From Prevotellaceae bacterium (GTDB lineage: Bacteria > Bacteroidota > Bacteroidia > Bacteroidales > UBA932), in NCBI GenBank assembly GCA_031287815.1, contig JAITSM010000113.1, positions 1 through 5,737 of the forward strand: a DNA stretch of 5,737 nt, in the 5' to 3' direction. This document shows positions 1-5,692 of the stretch, in pieces; position 1 is the stretch's first letter, and every line of letters starts with the position of its first letter. The notes beneath the pieces are model-generated. The model had not been told where the DNA came from and made no database searches. It saw only the letters and a list, made by a program, of their open reading frames with translations. The position numbers and the translations under genes are program-made.

Positions 1-3000
1 TGCCTCTTGCTTTTTTATTTCGTTAAAATCTTCCAGCATCCGGTCGTCCATGTAGCGAATGGCTTTGGCGAGTATGCTTTTGTCATTGGCGGGGATATTC
101 ATTTTTTGCAAGTGCCCGACGCCGGCCACAATATGTTGCGTGATGTAGCGGTCGTCGCGGCCGCCGCGAAACCACGCGAACCCGCCGTTGGATGTTTGCG
201 CCTGCTGTACTTTGCGCCACGTGGCGGCTTGCTCGTTGTTCATCCGGTGGAGGTCGAACAGCAGGGCTATGCGTTGCTTGCGTTCCGCTTCATTGCGGGC
301 GTCGCGCACCCATGGCGTTTCTTCGAGCAAAAGGCTTTTCAGCTCTTCGTTTTTCTCCAGATTTGACTGCAACGCCTCCGACTGGTAGGTACGCCAGAGG
401 TCAAATATGCGTTTTATTTCCGGGTTGCTCTGCGCAATGTGCGCGGCAATGGCGTTGGCGTAGTAGCGACTGAACGACTGTTCGGCGCATTCGTAAGGAT
501 ATTCCATAATATAGGGCAATGCCTGCACCGCGTACCAAACAGGATGGCTGGTGAATTCTACCGTGTACGCATGATGGCGCAACGTAGAACTTCCGGCATG
601 CAGCAGTTTGGTAAATTCAAACTGTTTGGGTTGATTGCCGCGCATGGGTAAAGGCAGGCTTTCCGTAACCAGCATCCGGTTGGTAAGTACCGGCAGCGTG
701 TTCTCTTCGCCGTCGGAGGTTTGCCTTCCTCCTTCGTCCGGCGCGGTGGCGGTGATGCGATACGTTACGGCTTGCAGTCCTTCGGGAATATGTATTTTCC
801 ACGACAGTGCGCTATTGCCTCCCGCCGCCAGGGATACGGTTTTTGCCGCTGTTTCCCCTGCCGCCAGTAAGGCGATTTCCCGCATGGTGAATGCATCGAA
901 AAAGCGGATTTGCGCGGTTACGCCCAGCGGCTTTTCGGAGAGGCTGGAGAGTTTTGCACTGAAATAAAGGGTGTCATTTTCGCGGAAGAAGCGGGGCGCG
1001 TTGGGGAAAATCATCAATTCCTTTTGCGTAACCAATTCTTTTTGCACATAGCCTGTTTGCAGGCCGGCTGTCCATGCAAGGGCTTGCATGTTCCAGCGGG
1101 TAAGCGATTCGGGAACGGTAAAGCGAAGGACTGTCTCCCCCTGTTCGTTCGTGGTTAGTTGCGGATAGAAGAACGCCGTTTCGTTAAAGTTGCTGCGGAG
1201 CGGCACGGCGGGCGCAGTTGTTGTCGCCTCTTCGGCGGCGCTTTCCGCCTCGCCGGTATTTTCTTCCATAGCGGGAATGACGCTCTTTGCCGCCGACGGC
1301 ATAGCCGCTGACAATTCGTATGCCCTTACGCCATCTTCCATAACAGCGTCTGCGGTATTTGACTGTCTTCCCCTTATTCTTATGCCGGCGGCGCCTACGC
1401 TGGCCACTTGCTTAGCAAGGCCATAGTTTGCAAAAAAGTAATCTGCCGAAATAAGCCGGTCGTAATCGCGCCGCTGCTCGTCTATCGCGGGGTAGTTGCG
1501 CGCGGCTTCTTTGCTTTTTTTGTATAGAAATGCGCCATTCGTATTCCACCGGAATCTTATTGCGTTATTCTCCCACGGGAAGAAATGCCATTTGTTGGGC
1601 GCAAACGCATCTAATGAGGCGTCGTACATGGACGCCAGCAATTCGGCGGCTACGGCGCCGCCGGCGTTGTCTTTAATGGTGATGCGCCATTCTTCTTCCT
1701 GCCCGGGTTGCAGCTTGTCGCGGAACGTGGCAAATTCGAGTTGCAGTTTTTTATTGTCGAAAGGAACTTGAATGGTTTTATTTTGGCTGTACACACGGTT
1801 GTGCTTCACAAAAAACAATGATACGCCAAAGCCGCCGCGATGTGCTTCGGTGACCGGAATTTCTACTATTTGCCTGTTATGGGAAAAACGAAGCGGTTGC
1901 TGCTTCAACGCCACGCCACCGTTTCCGGTAATTTCCATCCATGCCTGTACATTATCGTAAGCGCTGCCGGCAACGATTTTCACTGCCTCGCCCGGCTGCG
2001 CTACCGGGTTTAACACTTCAAACAACAGCTCCTCCGTTGCCCGTTGTCCGTTGCCCGTTGCCCGGAATCCGGTGAAAACGGTCGTGTCTTCTACCGTGTC
2101 GCCGTAGGGGTCTTTTGCCGAAAGCGTAACCAGGTAGCTGCCTTCCGCCCATTGCCGCACGTCCGGGAGGGCGTATGTTGTGGCAGCTTCCGTGTCGAAC
2201 GCTGCCGAAAACGCCTGCTCGCGCTCCCACTGTTCGAAGCGGTCTTCATCGTCGTAGATACTGTAGGGGAAAAGTTTTTCAAATTCCGCACGGGAAAGGA
2301 GGAACTTGTCGGGGCGCTGCCCGCGCCGGGGTTGCAGGATGCGGCCGGGGCTGCGCAGTTTCCATACGGTAAGCGTTCCTTTGGCAGGGATAGCTTTTCC
2401 GCGCAGGTTTGTTGCGGTGATGGTAATTTCTTTCAGGCCGTCCAGATTTACTTTTTCGCCCAGCGGGGTTGAGAGCAGCAACGCCCGGTAGCCAATGGAA
2501 AGGGTGGTTTTGGCTTCGTGCGTTTCGCCGTTGACGTCGCTCACCGTCGCATACACGGCGTAATGAAACACGGGCGACAGCGCCTTGTCCGCGCCCGCGT
2601 CAGGAATAGCGGTGAATGAAATATCAAACGACCCGTCGGCGCTGGTTACCGTTTCGCCGTTCGCTATTTCCTGCGCCGGCGAAGAAGGCATTGCTCCCCG
2701 CCACCACCGCCACAGCGGGTAGCGGGCTTCGCGCACCACGCGGTAGGTTACTTTGGCGTCGCTCACTGCGCTGCCGGCATAGGCTTTCGCTTTTCCCGAT
2801 ACGGTAACCGCTTCGCCCAACCGGCGCGCCGCGCTTTCCGCATCGTCAAACGTCACTTCAAACTTCGGCCGTTTATATTCTTCCACATTAAAATGAACGA
2901 AGCCTGCCGCCTCCATCGCCCGGATATGCATCGCTCCCGTCAGTCCGTTTGCAGGAATGACAAAGCTGCCGGCAAACGAGCCGAACTCATTGGCGGATAC

Positions 3001-4956
3001 TTCCAGCTCCGAGATTTTATCGCCATTGACATTATAAAAAACAACCGCTTGCCGGTGATTTGGCGCTATCTTTGCCTTCCCGTTATCCCATTTCAAGACG
3101 AGGCCTTTAAAATAGACGGTTTGCCCCGGCCGGTAAATGGCGCGGTCGGTAAAAAAGGCCGTCCGGTAAGACGGCTTGTCCGTACTGGCATACCGGTATA
3201 AATATACGTCACAGCCGGCGTAGCTGTCCGTTCCTTTGGTAAAAAGGAGAGACGTGTTGCGGTGCTGGTCCTTTGCGCTTGCCGGGTTGAGCGCTATCCT
3301 GCCTTCCGCATCGGAAGTATAGGTTGCGCCATATTTTATTTCATACCGCCGCCGGTTATAATTATAGTCGCGGGTGTAGCATTGGGCGGTAACGCCGCTC
3401 AACGGTTTTCCGCCGGTACGGTCGAGTAGCTGTACAATGGCTCGCCCCTCGTCTTCCCTTTTCACATAGCTGATGTTCGTTATCCAAAGATTGGTTTCCG
3501 TTACCCATGTAGCGTCTTTTGAAAAATCATCCTCCGTCGAAGCCAGCAGCGCATAATAACCCTCGTCCAATGCCGGCAGCGCCAGCTCCGCTACATGCTC
3601 CTGGAAGTCGCCGTCGTCGGGCAAATCAAACGTAGCCGTATGTACGGCTTTCGCCTTCGCATAAGCCGCCAGCCGGTCATGGTCGCGGTTGCGCGTTAGC
3701 GCCTGCATGAAATCTAACTTTACGATTTTAAAATACACTTTCGGCGCATTCCGGTACGTTACGTTGACCAGCAACGCCTGTCCGGGCGCCACCGCCTCTT
3801 CGGTAGAAACCGTAAGCGAAGGGCGAAGAATATCATTTTTCAACGCCAGGCCGTTCTTTGCGCCGAAGCTTTCCGGAAAACGTTCCGCCGCGCGGTCGAT
3901 AACGGCTACCGCTGCCTTCTTCTTCCATTGCGGCGCGGCGTTTGTATAAGGCCGGTAAGCGTCGCCCTGCTCACTGTACAGCTTTGCTATCCGGTACGCT
4001 ATCTCTGCCGAACACGGCGCGCCGGCGTGCCGCGCCGCCAATGCCTGCAATGCCGACAGGTAAAGGCTGTCCCTGTCGGGCAAAACGCTTTGCCGGCGCA
4101 CAAAATCCAGCCGCCACAAATCAGCGTCCACTAAAGCGTCCGGCGTGGCGTCCGGCAAATGAAACGCAATAAGCTTTTGTAGCCATACCAGCGACTGGTA
4201 AGGGAACGACAAACTGTCTGCCGTTACCAGCGGCAACTGCGCGAAGGTAGCGGCCGGCGCGAAATACTCCGCCCTGTCCGCCAAAAACCGGTCGGCCGGC
4301 TGCGTCAAACCGGCTTCGGCGGCCTGGTAAAACGCCACAGCGCGGAACGCCAGAAAATCGAACAGCGTCGGCCGGTAACGCTCCGAATCCATCGCCCGCT
4401 CCAAAATAGCGGCATACGCGCCAATAGGGATTCCCTGTAGCTCCTGCGGCTTTTCCAGCGACGCCGAATAATGCGCCACGCACCGCCCTACCAGCTGCCG
4501 AAGGCCGAGCGTACGGACATCTTCCGGCGCGCTCGCCTCCCCGTCCGGAACAAGGGCGGTGCGGTCATGGAATTGACGGCGGTTTTCCAGATAATACTGC
4601 CAGTATAAATCGGCGGCTATCGTATGCAAAATATTTTTGGCGGGAAAACCGGCGGCGGGCAACAGTCCCTCCGCTTCCGCAATGTTTTTGGCCAGCGCGT
4701 CTTCCTCGCGGCTGCGCTGTATGCGCAGGCGGTAAATCACCGCTTTGATAAACTGCGGCGCATTCTTTTCCCGCACCGCCGCATCATAAAGATGATCGAT
4801 AATTTCTCCTGCCGACTGCGGCTGTCCGGCCATCAGTAAGCTATCGGCTTCTTCCCATTCCGAACTGTTCATTATTGTATGAGGTTGATTGTTCTGCGCC
4901 CATGCCGGCAGCGCGATACACAGCGCCGCCGCAGCTATTAAAACGGTCCTTTTCAT
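1..4956 (-). CDS. Exported alpha-2-macroglobulin family protein with CAEQ thioester motif (3' end outside window)
   Basis: Bacterial A2M proteins trap proteases: cleavage of an exposed bait segment triggers a conformational change and a Cys-Gln thioester bonds covalently to the attacker. The frame is open for all 1652 codons from ATG at 4956 to base 1. Residues 1-20 form a signal peptide (MKR, hydrophobic core, AWA before Gln21). Cys13 follows AAL, a poor lipobox, so a soluble periplasmic or secreted protein is more likely than a lipoprotein. Residues about 25-370 are helix-rich; MG-type beta domains begin near 373. The MG2-like signature TDRAIYRPGQ is at 603-612, EYKRPKFEV at 693-701 and VSDVNGET at 805-812. 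A low-complexity Ala/Glu/Thr-rich stretch, about 1193-1252, is a candidate bait or linker. The A2M domain starts near 1254 (NFNETAFFYP at 1256-1265, PESLTRW after it, PNAPRFFREND at 1318-1328). The thioester motif is C1490-A-E-Q1493, followed by helical thioester-domain sequence (GGFAWFRGGRDD near 1591). Relatives are usually some 200-300 residues longer, so the rest of the thioester domain and the C-terminal MG domain are missing here. A pbpC-type penicillin-binding protein often adjoins such genes and could lie beyond the left edge (inference). Family assignment is firm; the target protease is unknown. Confidence 0.95.
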   Translation of the reverse strand, partial: MKRTVLIAAAALCIALPAWAQNNQPHTIMNSSEWEEADSLLMAGQPQSAGEIIDHLYDAAVREKNAPQFIKAVIYRLRIQRSREEDALAKNIAEAEGLLPAAGFPAKNILHTIAADLYWQYYLENRRQFHDRTALVPDGEASAPEDVRTLGLRQLVGRCVAHYSASLEKPQELQGIPIGAYAAILERAMDSERYRPTLFDFLAFRAVAFYQAAEAGLTQPADRFLADRAEYFAPAATFAQLPLVTADSLSFPYQSLVWLQKLIAFHLPDATPDALVDADLWRLDFVRRQSVLPDRDSLYLSALQALAARHAGAPCSAEIAYRIAKLYSEQGDAYRPYTNAAPQWKKKAAVAVIDRAAERFPESFGAKNGLALKNDILRPSLTVSTEEAVAPGQALLVNVTYRNAPKVYFKIVKLDFMQALTRNRDHDRLAAYAKAKAVHTATFDLPDDGDFQEHVAELALPALDEGYYALLASTEDDFSKDATWVTETNLWITNISYVKREDEGRAIVQLLDRTGGKPLSGVTAQCYTRDYNYNRRRYEIKYGATYTSDAEGRIALNPASAKDQHRNTSLLFTKGTDSYAGCDVYLYRYASTDKPSYRTAFFTDRAIYRPGQTVYFKGLVLKWDNGKAKIAPNHRQAVVFYNVNGDKISELEVSANEFGSFAGSFVIPANGLTGAMHIRAMEAAGFVHFNVEEYKRPKFEVTFDDAESAARRLGEAVTVSGKAKAYAGSAVSDAKVTYRVVREARYPLWRWWRGAMPSSPAQEIANGETVTSADGSFDISFTAIPDAGADKALSPVFHYAVYATVSDVNGETHEAKTTLSIGYRALLLSTPLGEKVNLDGLKEITITATNLRGKAIPAKGTLTVWKLRSPGRILQPRRGQRPDKFLLSRAEFEKLFPYSIYDDEDRFEQWEREQAFSAAFDTEAATTYALPDVRQWAEGSYLVTLSAKDPYGDTVEDTTVFTGFRATGNGQRATEELLFEVLNPVAQPGEAVKIVAGSAYDNVQAWMEITGNGGVALKQQPLRFSHNRQIVEIPVTEAHRGGFGVSLFFVKHNRVYSQNKTIQVPFDNKKLQLEFATFRDKLQPGQEEEWRITIKDNAGGAVAAELLASMYDASLDAFAPNKWHFFPWENNAIRFRWNTNGAFLYKKSKEAARNYPAIDEQRRDYDRLISADYFFANYGLAKQVASVGAAGIRIRGRQSNTADAVMEDGVRAYELSAAMPSAAKSVIPAMEENTGEAESAAEEATTTAPAVPLRSNFNETAFFYPQLTTNEQGETVLRFTVPESLTRWNMQALAWTAGLQTGYVQKELVTQKELMIFPNAPRFFRENDTLYFSAKLSSLSEKPLGVTAQIRFFDAFTMREIALLAAGETAAKTVSLAAGGNSALSWKIHIPEGLQAVTYRITATAPDEGGRQTSDGEENTLPVLTNRMLVTESLPLPMRGNQPKQFEFTKLLHAGSSTLRHHAYTVEFTSHPVWYAVQALPYIMEYPYECAEQSFSRYYANAIAAHIAQSNPEIKRIFDLWRTYQSEALQSNLEKNEELKSLLLEETPWVRDARNEAERKQRIALLFDLHRMNNEQAATWRKVQQAQTSNGGFAWFRGGRDDRYITQHIVAGVGHLQKMNIPANDKSILAKAIRYMDDRMLEDFNEIKKQEA
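2034..2061 (-). repeat. Intragenic heptamer array (4 x GCAACGG) inside the A2M gene
   Basis: Four tandem 7-base units lie within the coding sequence. On the plus strand they read CCGTTGC, CCGTTGT, CCGTTGC, CCGTTGC. They encode residues 966-974 (ATGNGQRAT), between an MG domain ending near GFR965 and a following domain starting with EELLFEVLNP at 975. The 7-base period matches the arrays of the upstream spacer. Because 7 is not a multiple of 3, gain or loss of one unit shifts the frame. A stop (tta on the plus strand at 2010-2012) is met after loss of a unit, and another (tca at 2018-2020) after gain of one. Confidence 0.85.
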
Positions 4957-4978
4957 AAACGAGCCTTTTAAATTATAA

Positions 4979-4986
4979 CAAAGATA
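4979..4986 (-). promoter_or_regulatory. Bacteroidota -7 promoter box of the A2M gene
   Basis: Read on the minus strand this is TATCTTTG, an exact match to the Bacteroidota TAnnTTTG -7 consensus, 22 bases upstream of the ATG at 4956, giving a short A/T-rich leader. No TTTG -33 box is seen at the usual 19-21 base spacing. That position, around 5006-5009, is occupied by heptamer array 1. The leader has no strong Shine-Dalgarno site, which is normal in this phylum. Confidence 0.7.
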
Positions 4987-4994
4987 GTGAAAAG

Positions 4995-5066
4995 AATTAG
5001 GAGGTAGGAGGTAGGAAGTATGAGGTAGGATGTATGAGGTAGGATGTATGAGGTATGAAGTATGAG
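4995..5066. repeat. Heptamer array 1 (about ten units, consensus ARGTAKG)
   Basis: Ten consecutive 7-base units run from 4995 to 5064, followed by a partial AG. The commonest units are AGGTAGG, AAGTATG and ATGTATG, differing mainly at positions 2 and 6. The array starts eight bases upstream of the A2M -7 box and covers the expected -33 position. Its right end, 5050-5066, is complementary at 15 of 17 positions to 5090-5106 in array 2, so the two arrays could fold into a long hairpin around the palindrome between them. Confidence 0.9.
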
Positions 5067-5067
5067 C

Positions 5068-5079
5068 GCTGGCGCCAGC
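5068..5079. repeat. Palindromic linker, copy 1 (GCTGGCGCCAGC)
   Basis: A perfect 12-base palindrome sits between heptamer arrays 1 and 2. It is the first of four copies in the spacer, each bordered on both sides by heptamer-type sequence. Together with the following array it forms a composite module repeated almost exactly at 5575-5628. Confidence 0.85.
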
Positions 5080-5080
5080 C

Positions 5081-5108
5081 AATTCATAACTCATAATTCA
5101 TAACTCAA
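5081..5108. repeat. Heptamer array 2 (four units, AAYTCAT)
   Basis: Four 7-base units alternate AATTCAT and AACTCAT, ending in AACTCAA. The unit is the reverse complement of the ATGAGTT/ATGAATT type seen in array 3. The same array with five units recurs at 5588-5622 after palindrome copy 4, so unit number differs between two copies of one module. Confidence 0.85.
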
Positions 5109-5120
5109 AAGAAGCCCCCA

Positions 5121-5183
5121 CTGCCTTTCGCGCGGCGCACTGTCCGTGCATAGCGGAAAGCCGGTGCTCCGCGCGAAAAGCAG
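5121..5183 (+). other. Long imperfect hairpin in repeat copy A
   Basis: Arm 5121-5140 pairs with arm 5164-5183 across a 23-base loop. The core TCGCGCGG/CCGCGCGA is perfect and GCAC/GTGC closes the loop. Only two of 20 positions are unpaired (C opposite T, and C opposite A). The loop contains a smaller TCCG/CGGA stem. A second GTGC inside the loop could compete for the GCAC. The fold recurs in copy B at 5419-5481. Confidence 0.75.
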
Positions 5184-5196
5184 GGAAGTCCTTAGC

Positions 5197-5229
5197 CCCC
5201 ATGCTGCGCTCCGCTCCACTTGCATGGGG
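5197..5229. other. Stem-loop CCCCATGC / GCATGGGG
   Basis: Arms 5197-5204 and 5222-5229 are perfectly complementary over 8 bases, with a 17-base loop. Copy B keeps only the 5' arm (5497-5504), because the segment with the 3' arm is absent there. An alternative stem TTGCAT/ATGCAA (5220-5225 with 5238-5243) would compete for the 3' arm. Confidence 0.55.
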
Positions 5230-5241
5230 TTATGAAAATGC

Positions 5242-5259
5242 AAGCCCTCCGGGCTTTTT
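5242..5259 (+). terminator. Intrinsic terminator-like hairpin
   Basis: AAGCCC at 5242-5247 pairs with GGGCTT at 5251-5256 around a 3-base loop, and the T-run continues to 5259. The form fits a short plus-strand Rho-independent terminator. It lies between two divergent genes, where none is needed, so it would act only on a transcript arising in the repeat region, such as one from hairpin A. No promoter for such a transcript was found. It may simply be another palindrome of the mosaic. Confidence 0.45.
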
Positions 5260-5276
5260 AATGGAGAATGTCTTTT

Positions 5277-5304
5277 AATTATGAGTTATGAAGTATGAAG
5301 TAGG
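5277..5304. repeat. Heptamer array 3 (four units, ARKTATG type)
   Basis: Four 7-base units: AATTATG, AGTTATG, AAGTATG and AAGTAGG. The last shares its final two bases with palindrome copy 2. This is the same sequence class as array 1 and the reverse complement of the class in arrays 2 and 7. The TTAATGGAGAATG segment just before it (5258-5270) is also heptamer-like. Confidence 0.8.
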
Positions 5305-5316
5305 CTGGCGCCAGCC
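5303..5316. repeat. Palindromic linker, copy 2 (GGCTGGCGCCAGCC)
   Basis: A perfect 14-base palindrome containing the 12-base core of copy 1. It joins array 3 on the left to array 4 on the right, two arrays with unrelated unit sequences. Confidence 0.85.
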
Positions 5317-5351
5317 ACTGCCCACTGCCGACTGAAGACTGCCTACTGAAA
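5317..5351. repeat. Heptamer array 4 (five units, ACTGNNN)
   Basis: Five consecutive 7-base units share ACTG in the first four positions: ACTGCCC, ACTGCCG, ACTGAAG, ACTGCCT and ACTGAAA. The period is exact while the last three positions vary. It begins directly at the end of palindrome copy 2. Confidence 0.85.
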
Positions 5352-5364
5352 GCCCCGAAGGGGC
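5352..5364. other. Small GC-rich stem-loop (GCCCC-GAA-GGGGC)
   Basis: Five perfect G/C pairs surround a 3-base loop directly after array 4. Read on the minus strand it is followed by TTTC, too short a T-run for a confident terminator. Confidence 0.45.
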
Positions 5365-5377
5365 GAAATTTCCATAA

Positions 5378-5405
5378 CCGCAGGCCAGCGCAGCGCAGCC
5401 TGCGG
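5378..5405. other. Stem-loop CCGCAGGC / GCCTGCGG
   Basis: Arms 5378-5385 and 5398-5405 are perfectly complementary over 8 bases, with a 12-base loop made of two GCGCA-type repeats. It lies immediately before repeat copy B. Copy A is preceded by array 2 instead, so this hairpin is not part of the shared element. Confidence 0.55.
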
Positions 5406-5407
5406 AA

Positions 5408-5521
5408 GAAGCCTCCCACTGTCTTTCGCGCGGTGCACTGTCCGTGCATAGCGGAAAGCGGGTGCTCCGCGCGAGGGGCAGGGCGTTCCATGTAGCCCCC
5501 ATGCTGCCTTAATGGAGAATG
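5408..5521. repeat. Interspersed repeat element, copy B
   Basis: This is the second copy of the element at 5111-5270, in the same orientation and 297 bases downstream. It lacks the 50-base segment with the terminator-like hairpin. The best conserved part is from TTTCGCGCGG through GCATAGCGGAAAGC, in the hairpin arm and loop. Two overlapping minus-strand open frames of 70-75 codons cross it, but they follow the repeats and are not believed to be genes. Confidence 0.85.
5419..5481 (+). other. Long hairpin in repeat copy B, with G-U pairs
   Basis: Arm 5419-5438 pairs with 5462-5481 across a 23-base loop. As plus-strand RNA, 19 of 20 positions pair if G-U is allowed, leaving one U opposite U. 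Relative to copy A, a C-G pair became U-G, a C-A mismatch became C-G, and two U-A pairs became U-G. Pairing is thus kept in plus-strand RNA despite changes in the 3' arm. On the minus strand these would be A-C mismatches. Confidence 0.75.
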
Positions 5522-5529
5522 GAGAATTG
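5511..5529. repeat. Heptamer array 5 (AATGGAG, about 2.7 units)
   Basis: Two exact AATGGAG units and a partial AATTG lead directly into palindrome copy 3. The first part overlaps the 13-base TTAATGGAGAATG shared with copy A, so the array may have grown from the end of the repeat element. Confidence 0.65.
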
Positions 5530-5540
5530 GCTGGCGCCGG
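5529..5540. repeat. Degenerate palindromic linker, copy 3 (GGCTGGCGCCGG)
   Basis: It retains GGCTGGCGCC of the linker, but the right end is GG instead of AGCC. It joins array 5 to array 6 in the same arrangement as the other copies. Confidence 0.7.
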
Positions 5541-5574
5541 AAAAGTTAAAAGTTAAAAACTAAAAGTTAAGAGT
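5541..5574. repeat. Heptamer array 6 (AAAAGTT, four to five units)
   Basis: Units AAAAGTT, AAAAGTT, AAAAACT and AAAAGTT are followed by a degenerate AAGAGT that meets palindrome copy 4. The unit sequence differs from the other arrays while the 7-base period is the same. Confidence 0.85.
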
Positions 5575-5586
5575 GCTGGCGACAGC
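5575..5586. repeat. Palindromic linker, copy 4 (GCTGGCGACAGC)
   Basis: The 12-base linker with one change (C to A at position 8) that breaks perfect symmetry. With array 7 it repeats the copy 1 plus array 2 module 507 bases away, including the CAATTCATAACTCATAA junction. Confidence 0.8.
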
Positions 5587-5587
5587 C

Positions 5588-5622
5588 AATTCATAACTCA
5601 TAACTCATAACTCATAACTCAA
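5588..5622. repeat. Heptamer array 7 (five units, AACTCAT)
   Basis: Units AATTCAT, three AACTCAT and a final AACTCAA run into an A-tract that ends just before the TTTG box of the rightward promoter. It is the five-unit version of array 2. Confidence 0.9.
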
Positions 5623-5629
5623 AAAAAAG

Positions 5630-5660
5630 TTTGGTGCATAAGAAATTTTCTCTACCTTTG
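5630..5660 (+). promoter_or_regulatory. Bacteroidota promoter (TTTG, 19-base spacer, TACCTTTG)
   Basis: The -33 box TTTG is at 5630-5633 and the -7 box TACCTTTG (TAnnTTTG) at 5653-5660, separated by 19 bases, a standard spacing for the primary sigma factor of this phylum. Transcription should start some bases after 5660, giving a leader of roughly 25-30 bases before the ATG at 5693. Array 7 and its A-tract end directly upstream of the -33 box. Confidence 0.8.
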
Positions 5661-5692
5661 CACCCGGTTAGCCCTATCCCTTTAAACAACAC

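Larger units (their letters stand above)
5111..5270. repeat. Interspersed repeat element, copy A
   Basis: Bases 5111-5207 align with 5408-5507 (copy B) with about ten substitutions and two small gaps. After the shared ATGCTGC both copies continue with the 13-base TTAATGGAGAATG (5258-5270 here, 5509-5521 in copy B). Copy A has 50 extra bases between these points (5208-5257), carrying the 3' arm of one stem-loop and a terminator-like hairpin; copy B has one base there. No convincing protein is encoded. Confidence 0.85.

Noticed and set aside
2044..2472. Plus-strand open frame of 142 codons
   Set aside because: It is antisense to the continuous A2M frame, whose translation matches family signatures throughout; GC-rich codons on one strand often leave the other open.
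4121..4483. Minus-strand open frame of 120 codons
   Set aside because: It is an out-of-frame shadow within the N-terminal part of the A2M gene, with a Gly/Arg/Ala-rich composition and no start signal.
4897..4920. Lipoprotein signal with Cys13 as the acylated residue
   Set aside because: The residues before Cys13 (A-A-L) do not fit a lipobox, which needs a small residue at -1, and a good AWA signal peptidase I site follows at 18-20.
5220..5259. Attenuator or riboswitch with antiterminator TTGCAT/ATGCAA
   Set aside because: The alternative stem overlaps the terminator by only two bases and no downstream plus-strand gene follows closely; kept only as a note on alternative folding.
5275..5502. 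Two overlapping minus-strand open frames of 70-75 codons in the spacer
   Set aside because: They run through repeat copy B, array 4 and palindrome copy 2, have no promoter or domain signature, and two frames are open at once because the repeats lack stops.
4995..5622. CRISPR array
   Set aside because: The repeats are 7-base tandem units with no unique spacers of uniform length, and the palindromes are irregularly spaced.
5068..5628. Insertion sequence or MITE bounded by the two palindrome-array modules
   Set aside because: There is no transposase, no terminal inverted repeat pair and no clear target duplication; the interior is itself repeat mosaic.
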